A stretch of 64,000 bases of DNA from Robertmurraya korlensis NBRC 107688 (GTDB lineage: Bacteria > Bacillota > Bacilli > Bacillales > Cytobacillaceae). Below the pieces are notes generated by a model. That model ran no database searches. It was not told where the DNA came from and saw nothing but the letters and a program-made list of their open reading frames with translations. Position numbers and translations under genes: made by a program. Numbering within the stretch: position 1 is the first letter of the stretch; the number at the start of each line of letters is the position of its first letter. Shown one piece after another: positions 52,383 through 62,942 of this stretch. Location: NCBI RefSeq assembly GCF_001591645.1, contig NZ_BCVH01000008.1:1-64000 (forward strand), read 5' to 3'.

Positions 52383-55300
52383 GTGAAAATACGATTAAAT
52401 CAAAAAATCATTAAAGATATGTGTGGTAATGTCTCCTTTAAACGAGGAGATTCTTTTTATCGTGCGGATAGAGTAACATTTCAGAAATATCAACTTAATG
52501 ACTGTGAAGCAACAGTTACGGGTGCGGAGGACTTCCATGTCAAAGTAGAGGTAGACTCTCACGGAGATTTTCAATCATCATGCAGCTGCCCTTCCTTACC
52601 ATCTTTTAAAAATGAATGCCAGCATATTGCAGCCGTATTACTAGCTATCTATGATTACCAAAAAAAAGGAGCAGTCCCTTTTATACCAAGTAAACGTCCT
52701 AATCCCAATCAGGAGTTAACAGAGGGGTTATTAACGCTGTTCACCAATCAGCCAAAGCGGTCGAGTGGGCATCAGCTCCATTTTGAAAACCGTCAAGTAA
52801 TCGATGCTGCCTTCACCTGCAAAACCATTACCATTCAGGAAAGAGAGATACTGGGAGTAGAAATGAGTATCGATTCCATTCCCGTCCAAGATATTCGAAA
52901 TTTTCTTGAACACATAAAACACGGGGGCCCAATCACTCTATCGGATTCATTTACTTACGATCCAAGTGTTCATTGTTTTCAAAGAGAGACTGACGCGGTT
53001 ATTCACCAGCTTGTTCAAGTGACGAATGACGAAAAGGTACAGGGAGGGGCTCTCAATAAACAAATGCTCCAGATCACACCGACCTCATGGGAAAGAGTAC
53101 TCCCTTTTCTTGTAAAAGCGCCATTAGTAAGCTTACAGGTGGATGAATTCACATATAACGGATTGCGGCTTTCTAAGAATACTCTGCCATTAAAGTTTGA
53201 TTTATCAGACCAAGGGGGCGAAGGTTGTCAACTTACGGTACAAGGCTTGGACCAAATCACCGTGATGAAATCCTATGGACTGGTATTAGCAAACGGTGAA
53301 ATGTACCAGCTTCCATATGAAGAGATTGACCGACTAGTTGAAATGAAGCAGATGTTAGCAAATTCGATGTCGGGGGCTATACCCATTCCAAAGGAACAGT
53401 TTGATTTTTTCTTAGATAAAGTGGTTCCTGGTTTAAAAAAGCTTGGGAACGTCCAAATATCTCCTTCCATTTCTAATCAACTCTTCCAAACGCCACTGGT
53501 GGCAAAATTGTACCTAGATCGGGTAAGTAACCGTCTTCTTGCTGGTCTCGAATTCCACTATGAAAATATCGTCATCAACCCATTGGAAAGTCAACCACAC
53601 CAAGCAAGATTTATTCCTTCAAGGGATGTGGGGAAAGAACGGGCGATTCTAAAGCTAATGGAGGAAAGCTCATTTGCGACAACTGACAGTGGCTACGTTC
53701 TTCATAATGAGGAATTAGAGTACGAGTTTCTATATCATGTGGTTCCGAAGCTTCAGCAGCTTGTACAGGTATATGCGACGACAGCGGTAAGAAACCGCTT
53801 GTTCAAGGAAAATGCTCACCCGAAAATTCGAATTAAAATGAAAAAGGAAAGAACCAATTGGCTTGAATTTAAGTTTGAAATGGAAGGTATGGCAGAAAAA
53901 GAGATTCGTGCCGTGCTAGCCGCTTTAGAGGAAAAGCGAAAATATTACCGTTTGAAAAATGGATCATTGCTCTCGTTAGAAACAAGGGAGTTTGAAGAAA
54001 TCGACCGATTCCTTAATACCCTTCCTGTCCAATCCGAAGATTGGGAAAACGAATTGAACATCCCAGTTGTGAGGGGGCTACAGCTCCTAGGCGATGATAG
54101 TAAAGTATTTATGTTTGAAGAATCCTTTCGTCAATTTTTAGAAACCATTCAACATCCAAGTAAGATGGATTTTGAGGTGCCAAAACAGGTAGAGCCGATT
54201 TTACATGAGTATCAGAAGCAGGGTTATCAATGGATGAAAACTCTCACCCATTTTGGATTTGGAGGGATTCTTGCAGATGATATGGGACTTGGGAAAACCT
54301 TGCAGAGCATTTCCTTCTTATTATCTGAGCTTTCTACCATACGTGAGAAGAAGCTTCCTGCTCTTGTTGTATGCCCATCGTCTTTAACCTACAACTGGTT
54401 AAGTGAGTTGATGAAGTTTGCTCCAGAGGTACAGGCCGTTGTGATTGATGGAACGAAAACGGAACGGGTGAAACTTCAGAAGGACCTTATCGGTTTGGAC
54501 GTTGTGATCACCTCGTATCCATTGTTATTAAAAGATTTGACTTGGTATCAGAAACAGTCGTTTCATACTGTCTTTTTTGATGAAGCACAAGCATTTAAAA
54601 ATCCAGTTTCACAAACAGCGAAAGCCGTAAAAAGGATACAAGCAGATTATCGTTTCGCATTGACAGGAACTCCGGTGGAGAATTCCTTAGAGGAGCTGTG
54701 GTCCATTTTTCACGTTGTATTTCCTGAATTGTTTCTTGGATTCAAGGAGTACAGTAATTTGACAAGAAAACAAATCTCTCGTAGGATCCGTCCGTTTTTA
54801 CTTCGAAGAATGAAGGAAGAGGTACTCTCTGACATTCCGGAAAAATTGGAGTTAATGGAGACCGTAGAGCTTCTCCCTGATCAAAAAAATCTATATGCAG
54901 CATACCTGGCAAAACTAAAAGAAGATACGTTAAAGCATCTAGACAAGGATACGATTGGAAAAAACCGTATTAAAATCCTAGCTGGATTAACGCGACTAAG
55001 ACAGATATGCTGTCATCCTGCATTATTTGTGGATGGATATAGAGGAAGCTCGTCAAAATTTGAACAGCTCATGAAGATTGTTGATGAAGCAAAGTTTTCT
55101 GGACGACGGGTGTTAATTTTTTCTCAGTTTACGAAAATGCTCAATATAATTGGCAGGGAGCTAGCAAATCAAGGCGTGCCATTCTTCTATCTGGATGGGC
55201 AGACTCCATCAGAGGAACGCCTGGAAAGATGCAATCGATTTAATGATGGAGAACGGGATATTTTTCTCATTTCATTAAAAGCGGGGGGGACAGGACTGAA

Positions 55301-55562
55301 TTTAACAGGGGCAGATACGGTCATTCTATATGACCTCTGGTGGAATCCTGCCGTGGAGGAGCAAGCAGCAGACCGTGCACACCGAATGGGACAGACGAAT
55401 GAAGTACAAGTAATCAAGCTTATCGCACGCGGAACGATTGAAGAAAAAATAAATGAGCTGCAGGAGAAAAAAAGACATCTTGTTTCAGAGATTATTGATT
55501 CGAAGAGGGATTCAAAGGCTTCTTTATCTGAAGAAGATATTCGTGAGATCTTAATGATATAA
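52383..55562 (+). CDS. SWIM-domain SNF2-family helicase/ATPase
   Basis: A 1059-residue DNA-dependent ATPase of the Swi2/Snf2 class. A SWIM zinc finger at about 55-90 shows CSCPSLPSFKNECQHIAA (CxCxnCxH). A long middle region of the SNF2-associated type follows. The helicase core (about 610-1050) has motif I DDMGLGKTLQS, DEAQ box FFDEAQAFKN, motif III ALTGTPVENSL, motif V GGTGLNLTGAD and motif VI QAADRAHRMGQ. GTG start after AAAGGAGAG. It stands alone; similar proteins in bacilli act on DNA or RNA polymerase complexes, but the specific job is unknown. Confidence 0.9.
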   Translation: MKIRLNQKIIKDMCGNVSFKRGDSFYRADRVTFQKYQLNDCEATVTGAEDFHVKVEVDSHGDFQSSCSCPSLPSFKNECQHIAAVLLAIYDYQKKGAVPFIPSKRPNPNQELTEGLLTLFTNQPKRSSGHQLHFENRQVIDAAFTCKTITIQEREILGVEMSIDSIPVQDIRNFLEHIKHGGPITLSDSFTYDPSVHCFQRETDAVIHQLVQVTNDEKVQGGALNKQMLQITPTSWERVLPFLVKAPLVSLQVDEFTYNGLRLSKNTLPLKFDLSDQGGEGCQLTVQGLDQITVMKSYGLVLANGEMYQLPYEEIDRLVEMKQMLANSMSGAIPIPKEQFDFFLDKVVPGLKKLGNVQISPSISNQLFQTPLVAKLYLDRVSNRLLAGLEFHYENIVINPLESQPHQARFIPSRDVGKERAILKLMEESSFATTDSGYVLHNEELEYEFLYHVVPKLQQLVQVYATTAVRNRLFKENAHPKIRIKMKKERTNWLEFKFEMEGMAEKEIRAVLAALEEKRKYYRLKNGSLLSLETREFEEIDRFLNTLPVQSEDWENELNIPVVRGLQLLGDDSKVFMFEESFRQFLETIQHPSKMDFEVPKQVEPILHEYQKQGYQWMKTLTHFGFGGILADDMGLGKTLQSISFLLSELSTIREKKLPALVVCPSSLTYNWLSELMKFAPEVQAVVIDGTKTERVKLQKDLIGLDVVITSYPLLLKDLTWYQKQSFHTVFFDEAQAFKNPVSQTAKAVKRIQADYRFALTGTPVENSLEELWSIFHVVFPELFLGFKEYSNLTRKQISRRIRPFLLRRMKEEVLSDIPEKLELMETVELLPDQKNLYAAYLAKLKEDTLKHLDKDTIGKNRIKILAGLTRLRQICCHPALFVDGYRGSSSKFEQLMKIVDEAKFSGRRVLIFSQFTKMLNIIGRELANQGVPFFYLDGQTPSEERLERCNRFNDGERDIFLISLKAGGTGLNLTGADTVILYDLWWNPAVEEQAADRAHRMGQTNEVQVIKLIARGTIEEKINELQEKKRHLVSEIIDSKRDSKASLSEEDIREILMI

Positions 55563-55667
55563 CAATCTACTTCTCAAGTCTTAGATGAAGTTACACCTCA
55601 AGCTTCTATAAAGGTATCAAGAACCACTCTAAACTTATATTATATTGAAGGTAGATGGAGTGGGTGT

Positions 55668-56276
55668 ATGACAGAAATACTGTTAGCTCTAATTGACGAG
55701 TGGGGGATAGGGGGAATATATCTTTCTTTATTTATTGAGGGAAGTGCGTTTCCTTTTATCGGAACGTTTTTTATTGTAACAGTGGGATTCATTAGGGATA
55801 TGAGCTGGGTAGAAATGATTTTGGTTTCAATAATAGGAAGTTTCTTATATGCCCTAGGCAGTTACATTCCTTATGCAATTGGATATAGATTAGGCCATTC
55901 TATTGAGAACAGGTTGAGCCTAAGACATAGAGAAAAGCTGGCAAAGGTTAAGCGCAATTTGAATAAGCATGGTATATGGAGTATTGCTATTTTAAGTCCG
56001 CTTCATTTAGGAAACGTGATTCCGTTTATAGCAGGAATGTCCAATATGAAACTTTTCCCTTATACGATACTTACCATGCTAGGAATTGCACCTTCTACGT
56101 TTCTATTTTTGAGTATTGGCCATTTTTATGAAGGTGATATCGATGCGATTCTCAAGATCATAACGGAGTACCAAACGATTCTACTTGTTGGATTTGTGGT
56201 CGTTACTTTCATGTACATAGGGTGGAAAGTAGTGAAACGTCGTGGTCAAAAAGATAAGGTGGAAATGATGCAATAG
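55668..56276 (+). CDS. DedA-family membrane protein
   Basis: A 202-residue DedA/SNARE-associated membrane protein with five or so helices. It has the conserved FIEGSAFPFIGTF segment at about 21-34, a GSYIPYAIGYRLG segment and the LSPLHLGNVIPFIAGMSNM region (about 108-128). DedA proteins include undecaprenyl-phosphate and phospholipid transporters; which applies here is unclear. ATG start. Confidence 0.85.
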   Translation: MTEILLALIDEWGIGGIYLSLFIEGSAFPFIGTFFIVTVGFIRDMSWVEMILVSIIGSFLYALGSYIPYAIGYRLGHSIENRLSLRHREKLAKVKRNLNKHGIWSIAILSPLHLGNVIPFIAGMSNMKLFPYTILTMLGIAPSTFLFLSIGHFYEGDIDAILKIITEYQTILLVGFVVVTFMYIGWKVVKRRGQKDKVEMMQ

Positions 56277-56278
56277 AG

Positions 56279-56318
56279 AAAGGGAGAGCCTAAGATAGGA
56301 AAGGCTCTCCCTTTATTT
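56279..56318. terminator. Bidirectional terminator
   Basis: AAAGGGAGAGCCT pairs perfectly with AGGCTCTCCCTTT over 10 nt, with a T-rich tail, between convergent dedA-like and carboxypeptidase genes. Confidence 0.85.
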
Positions 56319-56324
56319 GTTTTT

Positions 56325-57389
56325 TTATTCGTCCGCTTCTTCGCCTGTTCTGTTACTCTGAACGGGAAGTGTATCCCAGAAACTAGTGTCGGCAGTCTCG
56401 ATAGATCCATCTGCAATGGCTCGTACCGTTGCATCTAGGGTAGTGATTGTTTGTTTAATTAAGTAACCATTGCTCTTTTGTCCAAGTGCATAAGATTCAA
56501 TATAGTGATCGGACATACCCCGCATTTCAAATAAAAGGGTGGAGATGTCATAACGAACGGCTGCACCATTTCGTCCGATATTTTCTCCGCTGCCACCTGC
56601 GTATTTACCAATATGGCCCCAACCTGTATCCTCAAGTGCTCCGTAGACAACTGATCCTAATTTTTTAGAGCGTTCAACCACCTCAGGCTTCACATTCGGA
56701 TTTGTCGGATAAAGAATCGATCCAGAAACAAGCTCACCTTCTGTTTCACTAAGGGTACCTTGATGATGCAAATCAATCATATAATCGATATCGTATTTCT
56801 GTAAAACATTCTCATGCAAGAATCTAGCCTCTGGTTGCATCTCCGCTGTTGCCTTGGCATGCTCACGGTTTAGGTCAACGTTGTTAGCGTTATAACGAGT
56901 AAGGTGGCGGTCACCATCGGCAAGATAGTTATCAAGAGAGAAATTGACATCCCCCATGGCTCCATCTGCATTAAGCATCGGAATGATAAGTACATTGACG
57001 TTATCCAATACACCCTTTGTTTTCTCCGTGCCTAAATGTTTAATAAAGCTAAGGGCACCCTCTGTAGTAAGCTGCTCGTTTCCATGCTGTTGTGTTAAAA
57101 ATAAAATCGTTGGATTATCAGGATTGGAGATGTATTTCGCCATGAAAATATCTCGGCCTTTCACTGTTTGTCCAATCACCTCTAGTTCCATCGCTTCTTG
57201 CTTCGCATCCTGTGTCTTTAAATAATCTACTAAACTCTCATATGTATGCAGGATGGACGTTTGGATCGACCCGTTACCAGCACTTGGGCCATTTCCTACA
57301 GCAAAAACGGGTGTTGAGACGGCGGTAATTGCACCAAAAGCCATTAAACTTGATAAGGATACGGATAAAGTTTTTTTCTTTACGTTCAT
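56325..57389 (-). CDS. Secreted M14 zinc carboxypeptidase
   Basis: A 354-residue exported metallocarboxypeptidase. A signal peptide (about 1-30) precedes the M14 domain with zinc motif HGNE (H102, E105), the substrate-site VDLNREH segment (NR motif) and the third zinc ligand in MIDLHHQG (H208/H209). A catalytic glutamate candidate lies in LLFEMRG. It trims C-terminal residues or acts on wall peptides. It ends in a short acidic tail. A 345-bp gap separates its start from the beta-galactosidase start. Confidence 0.87.
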   Translation of the reverse strand: MNVKKKTLSVSLSSLMAFGAITAVSTPVFAVGNGPSAGNGSIQTSILHTYESLVDYLKTQDAKQEAMELEVIGQTVKGRDIFMAKYISNPDNPTILFLTQQHGNEQLTTEGALSFIKHLGTEKTKGVLDNVNVLIIPMLNADGAMGDVNFSLDNYLADGDRHLTRYNANNVDLNREHAKATAEMQPEARFLHENVLQKYDIDYMIDLHHQGTLSETEGELVSGSILYPTNPNVKPEVVERSKKLGSVVYGALEDTGWGHIGKYAGGSGENIGRNGAAVRYDISTLLFEMRGMSDHYIESYALGQKSNGYLIKQTITTLDATVRAIADGSIETADTSFWDTLPVQSNRTGEEADE

Positions 57390-57632
57390 ATCTTACCTCC
57401 AAAAAGTAGATTATTCTAACAATTCAAATTCTATCCAAATATAGACAGGTTGTTAATAAAGTAAAATGCCTATTATTTAGACAAATTTCGAGTTACGAAA
57501 TACATACCAATGATGGATTTAAAAACTATGAAAACTAAGCTTTGGCACTTGAAGTAGGAAGAAAGATGTAGGGAAAAGAATGAAAAGTTTAATGGGGGAA
57601 GAAAGTATTTTTACTAATGGAGTGTTTTTATT

Positions 57633-57660
57633 ATTTTTTTACTGGTTTTAGTAAAAAAAT
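57633..57660. repeat. Perfect 11-bp inverted repeat upstream of the beta-galactosidase gene
   Basis: ATTTTTTTACT and AGTAAAAAAAT flank a 6-nt loop. The T7/A7 arms are AT-rich. It lies within the 345-bp gap 57390-57734, which otherwise shows only a cre-like site and AT-rich DNA. It could be an operator or an older terminator for the minus strand. Confidence 0.45.
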
Positions 57661-57695
57661 GTACGTTTTTTACCTAGAGTGGTATATTTATACTT

Positions 57696-57709
57696 ATAAA
57701 ACGCTTTCA
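57696..57709 (+). promoter_or_regulatory. cre-like / LacI-type operator before the beta-galactosidase
   Basis: ATAAAACGCTTTCA matches TGWAANCGNTNWCA at all but the first two positions. It lies 26 bp before the ATG and shares ACGxTTTCA with the site before galK, so it may bind CcpA or the neighbouring LacI-type regulator. Confidence 0.5.
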
Positions 57710-57734
57710 TCATAAAGGTAAAAGGAGATGTACA

Positions 57735-59804
57735 ATGAAAATTCCCAATAAAACCTATACAACAAAAGCGAAATTCATGCTGCATGGAGGAGATTATAAC
57801 CCTGATCAATGGCTGGATCATCCAGAAATTTTGGCGGATGATATCAATTTAATGAAGCTATCCCATACGAATACATTTTCAGTAGGAATCTTTGCGTGGA
57901 GTGCGTTAGAGCCAGAGGAAGGCAAGTACCACTTTGAATGGTTAGATGATATTTTTGACAATATTCATAGGATCGGTGGAAGAGTCATTTTAGCCACACC
58001 AAGTGGAGCACGCCCTGCATGGATGTCGCAAAAATATCCTGAGGTTCTTCGTGTAAATTCATCTAGAGCAAAACAATTACATGGGGGAAGGCATAATCAT
58101 TGTTTTACATCTCCTGTTTATCGCGAAAAGACACAGGAAATGAATCGCAGATTAGCGGAAAGATACGGTAGTCACCCAGCTTTATTGATGTGGCATATCT
58201 CAAATGAGTATGGGGGAGAGTGTCACTGCGAACGGTGTCAAACGGCATTTAGACATTGGATTAAAAACAAATATAATCATGATCTAAAATCATTAAACGA
58301 TGCATGGTGGGGACCGTTCTGGAGTCACACCTATAGTGAGTGGTCTCAGGTTGAATCACCCTCTCCAATTGGGGAAAATATGGTTCATGGCTTAAACCTA
58401 GATTGGAGACGTTTTGTTACAGATCAAACGATTTCTTTCTATGAAAATGAGATTGTTCCATTAAGAGAGCTTACCCCAGAGGTACCGATCACAACGAATT
58501 TTATGGCGGATACATTCGATTTAATTCCGTTTCAAGCGCTTGATTATAGTAAGTTTGCAAAGCACGTGGATGTTGTTAGCTGGGATGCGTATCCCGCTTG
58601 GCATAATGACTGGGAAAGTACAGCAGAATTAGCCATGAAGGTCGGTTTTATAAATGATCTCTATCGCTGTTTAAAACAACAACCGTTCTTGCTAATGGAA
58701 TCCACTCCAAGCTTGGTGAACTGGCATCGTGTGAATAAAGCAAAGCGACCAGGTATGCACCTTCTTTCTTCCATGCAGATGATAGCTCATGGTTCTGATA
58801 GTGTGATGTACTTCCAGTGGAGAAAATCCCGTGGGTCATCAGAAAAATTCCATGGTGCTGTGGTGGACCATGATAACAGTACGAACAACCGTGTATTCCA
58901 AGACGTGGCTCAAGTAGGGAAAACGTTAGAAAAGTTATCTGATATCGTAGGCACGAATCGCCCAGCCGATGTCGCTATTCTTTACGATTGGGAAAGCAAC
59001 TGGGCTATAAATGATGCACAAGGATTTGGGTTAGATACGAAACGATATCCTCAAACCTTGCAACAGCACTATAAGGCGTTTTGGGAAAAAGATATTCCAG
59101 TAGATGTGATCACAAAGGAACAAGACTTTCTATCTTATAAACTATTAATTGTTCCAATGCTTTATATGATGAGTGAAGAAACGATTTCACGCTTAAAGTC
59201 TTTTGTAGCAGCTGGCGGAATACTAGTTATGACCTATATTAGTGGTCTTGTAAATGAATATGATCTAACGTACTTAGGTGGATGGCATAAAGACCTCCAG
59301 GACATCTTTGGCTTAAATCCAGCTGAAACAGATACGTTTTATCCAAAAGATCGAAATTATGTGGAGTATAACAATCGTACGTATGAATTGAAGGATTATG
59401 CTACGATCATTGAAATAAACTCTGCAAATGTAAAGGCTGTATACACCGATGACTTTTATGCAAATACACCTGCCGTAACTAGCCACAAATATGAAAAAGG
59501 AAAAGCTTACTATATTGGTGGTCGATTAGAAGATCAATTCCAAAGGGATTTTTATGAAGAAATCATGAAAGAGTTAGCTCTAGTATCTGTGTCTGGAGTA
59601 AAACATGGTGAGGGGGTATCGGTACAAGTAAGAAATGCTCCAGAAAGTGACTTTATTTTTGTTATGAACTTCACTGAAGAAAATCAAGTGGTTACCTTTG
59701 AAATACCGGTAACTGATAAGTTTACCGGTGAAGAATGGTTTGGGGAAGTAATGTTAGAGAAATATGAGGTAAGGATCGTTGAGAAAGAAAGAAGTCCGAA
59801 TTAA
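57735..59804 (+). CDS. Beta-galactosidase, GH42
   Basis: Family GH42 beta-galactosidase, 689 residues, the typical length. The TIM barrel has acid/base E158 in HISNEYGGECHCERC (with zinc-type cysteines) and nucleophile E322 in LLMESTPSLVNW. A trimerisation (class I glutamine amidotransferase-like) domain lies at about 390-600 and a beta-sandwich at the C terminus. No signal peptide, so it cleaves imported galactosides in the cytoplasm. ATG after AAAAGGAG. The LacI-type gene follows at 77 bp and galactokinase lies 3 kb on, but no sugar transporter is visible. Confidence 0.93.
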   Translation: MKIPNKTYTTKAKFMLHGGDYNPDQWLDHPEILADDINLMKLSHTNTFSVGIFAWSALEPEEGKYHFEWLDDIFDNIHRIGGRVILATPSGARPAWMSQKYPEVLRVNSSRAKQLHGGRHNHCFTSPVYREKTQEMNRRLAERYGSHPALLMWHISNEYGGECHCERCQTAFRHWIKNKYNHDLKSLNDAWWGPFWSHTYSEWSQVESPSPIGENMVHGLNLDWRRFVTDQTISFYENEIVPLRELTPEVPITTNFMADTFDLIPFQALDYSKFAKHVDVVSWDAYPAWHNDWESTAELAMKVGFINDLYRCLKQQPFLLMESTPSLVNWHRVNKAKRPGMHLLSSMQMIAHGSDSVMYFQWRKSRGSSEKFHGAVVDHDNSTNNRVFQDVAQVGKTLEKLSDIVGTNRPADVAILYDWESNWAINDAQGFGLDTKRYPQTLQQHYKAFWEKDIPVDVITKEQDFLSYKLLIVPMLYMMSEETISRLKSFVAAGGILVMTYISGLVNEYDLTYLGGWHKDLQDIFGLNPAETDTFYPKDRNYVEYNNRTYELKDYATIIEINSANVKAVYTDDFYANTPAVTSHKYEKGKAYYIGGRLEDQFQRDFYEEIMKELALVSVSGVKHGEGVSVQVRNAPESDFIFVMNFTEENQVVTFEIPVTDKFTGEEWFGEVMLEKYEVRIVEKERSPN

Positions 59805-59863
59805 GTTGAACATTATACTTTCCTTTTATATAGGGATATGAAATGATAAATATAAGAGATTAG

Positions 59864-60871
<1,008 letters not shown>

Positions 60872-60897
60872 AGATGATCAATTTCGTAATATATGGG

Positions 60898-60935
60898 AAC
60901 AATGGCATACGAATAAGTATGCCATTGTTTCTTTG
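60898..60935 (+). terminator. Terminator after LacI-type gene
   Basis: AACAATGGCATAC pairs perfectly with GTATGCCATTGTT over 6 nt, followed by TCTTTG. Confidence 0.82.
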
Positions 60936-61005
60936 AAAAATACTATCTCAAAATGTCAGTATCTAAATATGTGTAAGTGAACCGTACCCGTTAATGACAT
61001 TTTCG

Positions 61006-61137
61006 TTAATTCTTAAGCGCCGAATTATGAATTGGATCTTGATCTAAGAATGGGATGTCGAGAGCTTCTTTTGTTAAAGGCCACTGTTTTAATACATAAT
61101 CTTCCCTTAATAGGATGTAAAAATGATAATAAATGAA
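61006..61137 (-). pseudogene. Unassigned coding remnant
   Basis: A minus-strand frame without a start reads LLREDYVLKQWPLTKEALD and continues to IPFLDQDPIHNSALKN before TAA. The composition looks protein-like, but it is preceded by a stop and has no ribosome binding site. It may be the C-terminal end of a lost gene. Family not recognised. Confidence 0.3.
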
Positions 61138-61304
61138 CTAGAAGAAATTAGATTGAAACAACATACCCGGTGTTGAGTTACCACTGAATTTAATGTCAAT
61201 GTATGAGTGTATGGGTAAAGAGGGAAAATTTGAAACTATAAGTATATAAATATGCAGAGTGGGTATAATAAGGGTAATACATTACTAGAGATGAGGGATA
61301 ATTA

Positions 61305-61454
61305 ATGACTGAACAGGAGAAAAAATTGCTTTATAAAACTTCTATTATACTAAATAAAGATACTAGCCAAATGCGGTTAAATGACATTATCGAGGAACTA
61401 GTAAATATAATTGAACAAAATGATAAGAGCAAAATAGTAAGTGTAGTAAATTGA
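61305..61454 (+). CDS. Hypothetical 49-aa protein
   Basis: ATG with a weak GAGGG site. The peptide is helical and charged (EQEKKLLYKTSIILNKD, then LNDIIEELVNIIEQNDK). Codon use is normal for the window. No family recognised; it could be a small real gene or the beginning of a truncated one. Confidence 0.4.
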   Translation: MTEQEKKLLYKTSIILNKDTSQMRLNDIIEELVNIIEQNDKSKIVSVVN

Positions 61455-61756
61455 CTTTGTGTTGGTCTAAGGTACCCTGGGTACTTGTTATGTTCTTAGG
61501 GTTAAATAGGCCAATTACTGCTGTTCGTGGGTTCCAAAAAGGAACGATGGAACATCGATATATGCGAGTTGCTATGAATTCAACTGCAATGACAAATACC
61601 ATTTTTGGTTTCTTGCTATTAGCTGGATTATTAATTAGTTACCTGTTTAAAATAGGGAGCCATTTAAGCAATACACTTTTTGTGAAAATTGTGAGAAGTT
61701 ACACAAAAACAATAGGAGGCATTTATCCTAGAAGGATAGATGCCTGTTTTTTGTGA
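61451..61756 (+). pseudogene. Probable remnant of a membrane protein gene
   Basis: The frame encodes two hydrophobic stretches (WVLVMFLGL; TIFGFLLLAGLLISYLF) around a charged segment GFQKGTMEHRYMRVAM. Its last codons run into a terminator stem, so the natural stop has probably been lost or moved. There is no good ribosome binding site. Family not recognised. Confidence 0.35.
61717..61752 (+). terminator. Terminator-like hairpin
   Basis: AGGCATTTATCCT pairs with AGGATAGATGCCT (one wobble) over 3 nt, followed by GTTTTTTG. Confidence 0.75.
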
Positions 61757-62149
61757 ATTTCCTTATTGTAGAAAAGGAAGGTTGGTTCAATATCTCAAAA
61801 AAGTGCCTATGATAATTAAGGTTTTTTGGTTTCTAAAACTTAAGGAGGGCTTATTATAATTCAGCTAGCTGGCCTATATTATAAGAGGAGAAACAAGGGG
61901 TAAATGCTCCAGTTAATTATCAATGAAAGGTTGCTATAGCACCGATTTTATAGAATTACATAGTTTGTGCAACAAAACTTCTCTAATTGTGGTACTAAAT
62001 ATGGTCATCTGTAGTGCAAAAAAAGGATCTATAGAGCCCATATAATCTTGCTCATCAATCCTTTTTCGTTTTATTTATAAAAATTAAATGTTGTTAATTG
62101 TATCTAGGGAAATATGACATTTAATAAAGCAGTGAAGAGGATTGGTTAT
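61757..62149. other. Intergenic stretch without recognisable gene
   Basis: No open frame longer than about 20 codons with a ribosome binding site. AAAAAGGAT near 62021 could pair with ATCCTTTTT near 62068 as a weak terminator. A GGAGGG (near 61843) and AGGAG (near 61885) are not followed by long frames, which fits decayed coding DNA. Confidence 0.5.
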
Positions 62150-62648
62150 TTATCTTGTGCCAATTCTTTTCTATTGGGAGCAAGTGGTGGTTGTTCTAAC
62201 CATTCGTTTTTCAACATAATATTGAACCATTTTATTGGTAATTGCTAATGCCTTTAGAATGGCTTTTTCATAAACGGCACCTAGGTCCGTTCGCATGGCT
62301 GTTGCTAGACCTGTTCCGTAATATACTTGTGCAGTCTGAGCCAAGAAACCCATTATGTAGATAATTTAAGCAGAATGTGTCAGAAAACAATCTCTCTGCA
62401 CTTGTATTAAGGTCGGACTAATTAAATCCTATGGGGACTGGAAATCCCTCTTTCTCAATGAAGGTAACAATCTGCTTCTTTTGCTTTTCCCATATCTCAA
62501 GGGCAATTTCAAAAACCTCTTTTATTGCTTCGTCTTCTACAATAGAAAACATATACCTATTAACTATCTCGGTCATTGTTCCGTTTACATACTCACCCCA
62601 TAGTGTTCCTATTTCGGAAGCTGTAAGTTTTATATTATCTTTTTCCAT
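62150..62648 (-). pseudogene. Broken DUF3231 family gene
   Basis: The start is intact: ATG at 62648 after AGAGGTGAG, then NIKLTASEIGTLWGEYVNG to EKEGFPVPIGFN, the DUF3231 N terminus, ending in a premature stop at 62418. A second piece (62171-62353) reads AQVYYGTGLATAMRTDLGAV, the C-terminal DUF3231 block, then shifts frame; the alternative frame gives the normal ending EWLEQPPLAPNRKELAQDK with stop at 62150. About 200 residues between the pieces are missing. So it has a large deletion, a premature stop and a frameshift. Confidence 0.8.
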
Positions 62649-62822
62649 TTGTTCTCACCTCTTACGTATTTTTTACAATAATAAAAATAGATATGCATTT
62701 CTTTGGACATACCTTTCCAAATAGTGTGAGCCCTTAAATGGTTTCCTATAAATTATTGAAGGGATCTTTTTATTTTTGATGAAAAATGTCTTTTGTTTGC
62801 AAATAAAATTTTTACTAAAATA

Positions 62823-62851
62823 TTGAATAAAATTTACTTAAAGAATAAAAT
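62823..62851 (+). promoter_or_regulatory. Candidate sigma-A promoter for galK
   Basis: TTGAAT and TAAAAT are separated by 17 nt, about 90 bp before the galK ATG and immediately upstream of a cre-like site. Confidence 0.6.
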
Positions 62852-62856
62852 AGTAG

Positions 62857-62870
62857 TGTAGACGTTTTCA
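62857..62870 (+). promoter_or_regulatory. cre-like / LacI-type operator before galK
   Basis: TGTAGACGTTTTCA matches cre consensus TGWAANCGNTNWCA at all defined positions except one (G for A at position 5). It covers the expected transcription start, a classic repression position. Confidence 0.62.
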
Positions 62871-62942
62871 CTTATGTGGAAGTTATATCATCATTAAAAG
62901 TATTCATTAGATTTTACCAGTCGAAAGCGGAAGGTGATAACG

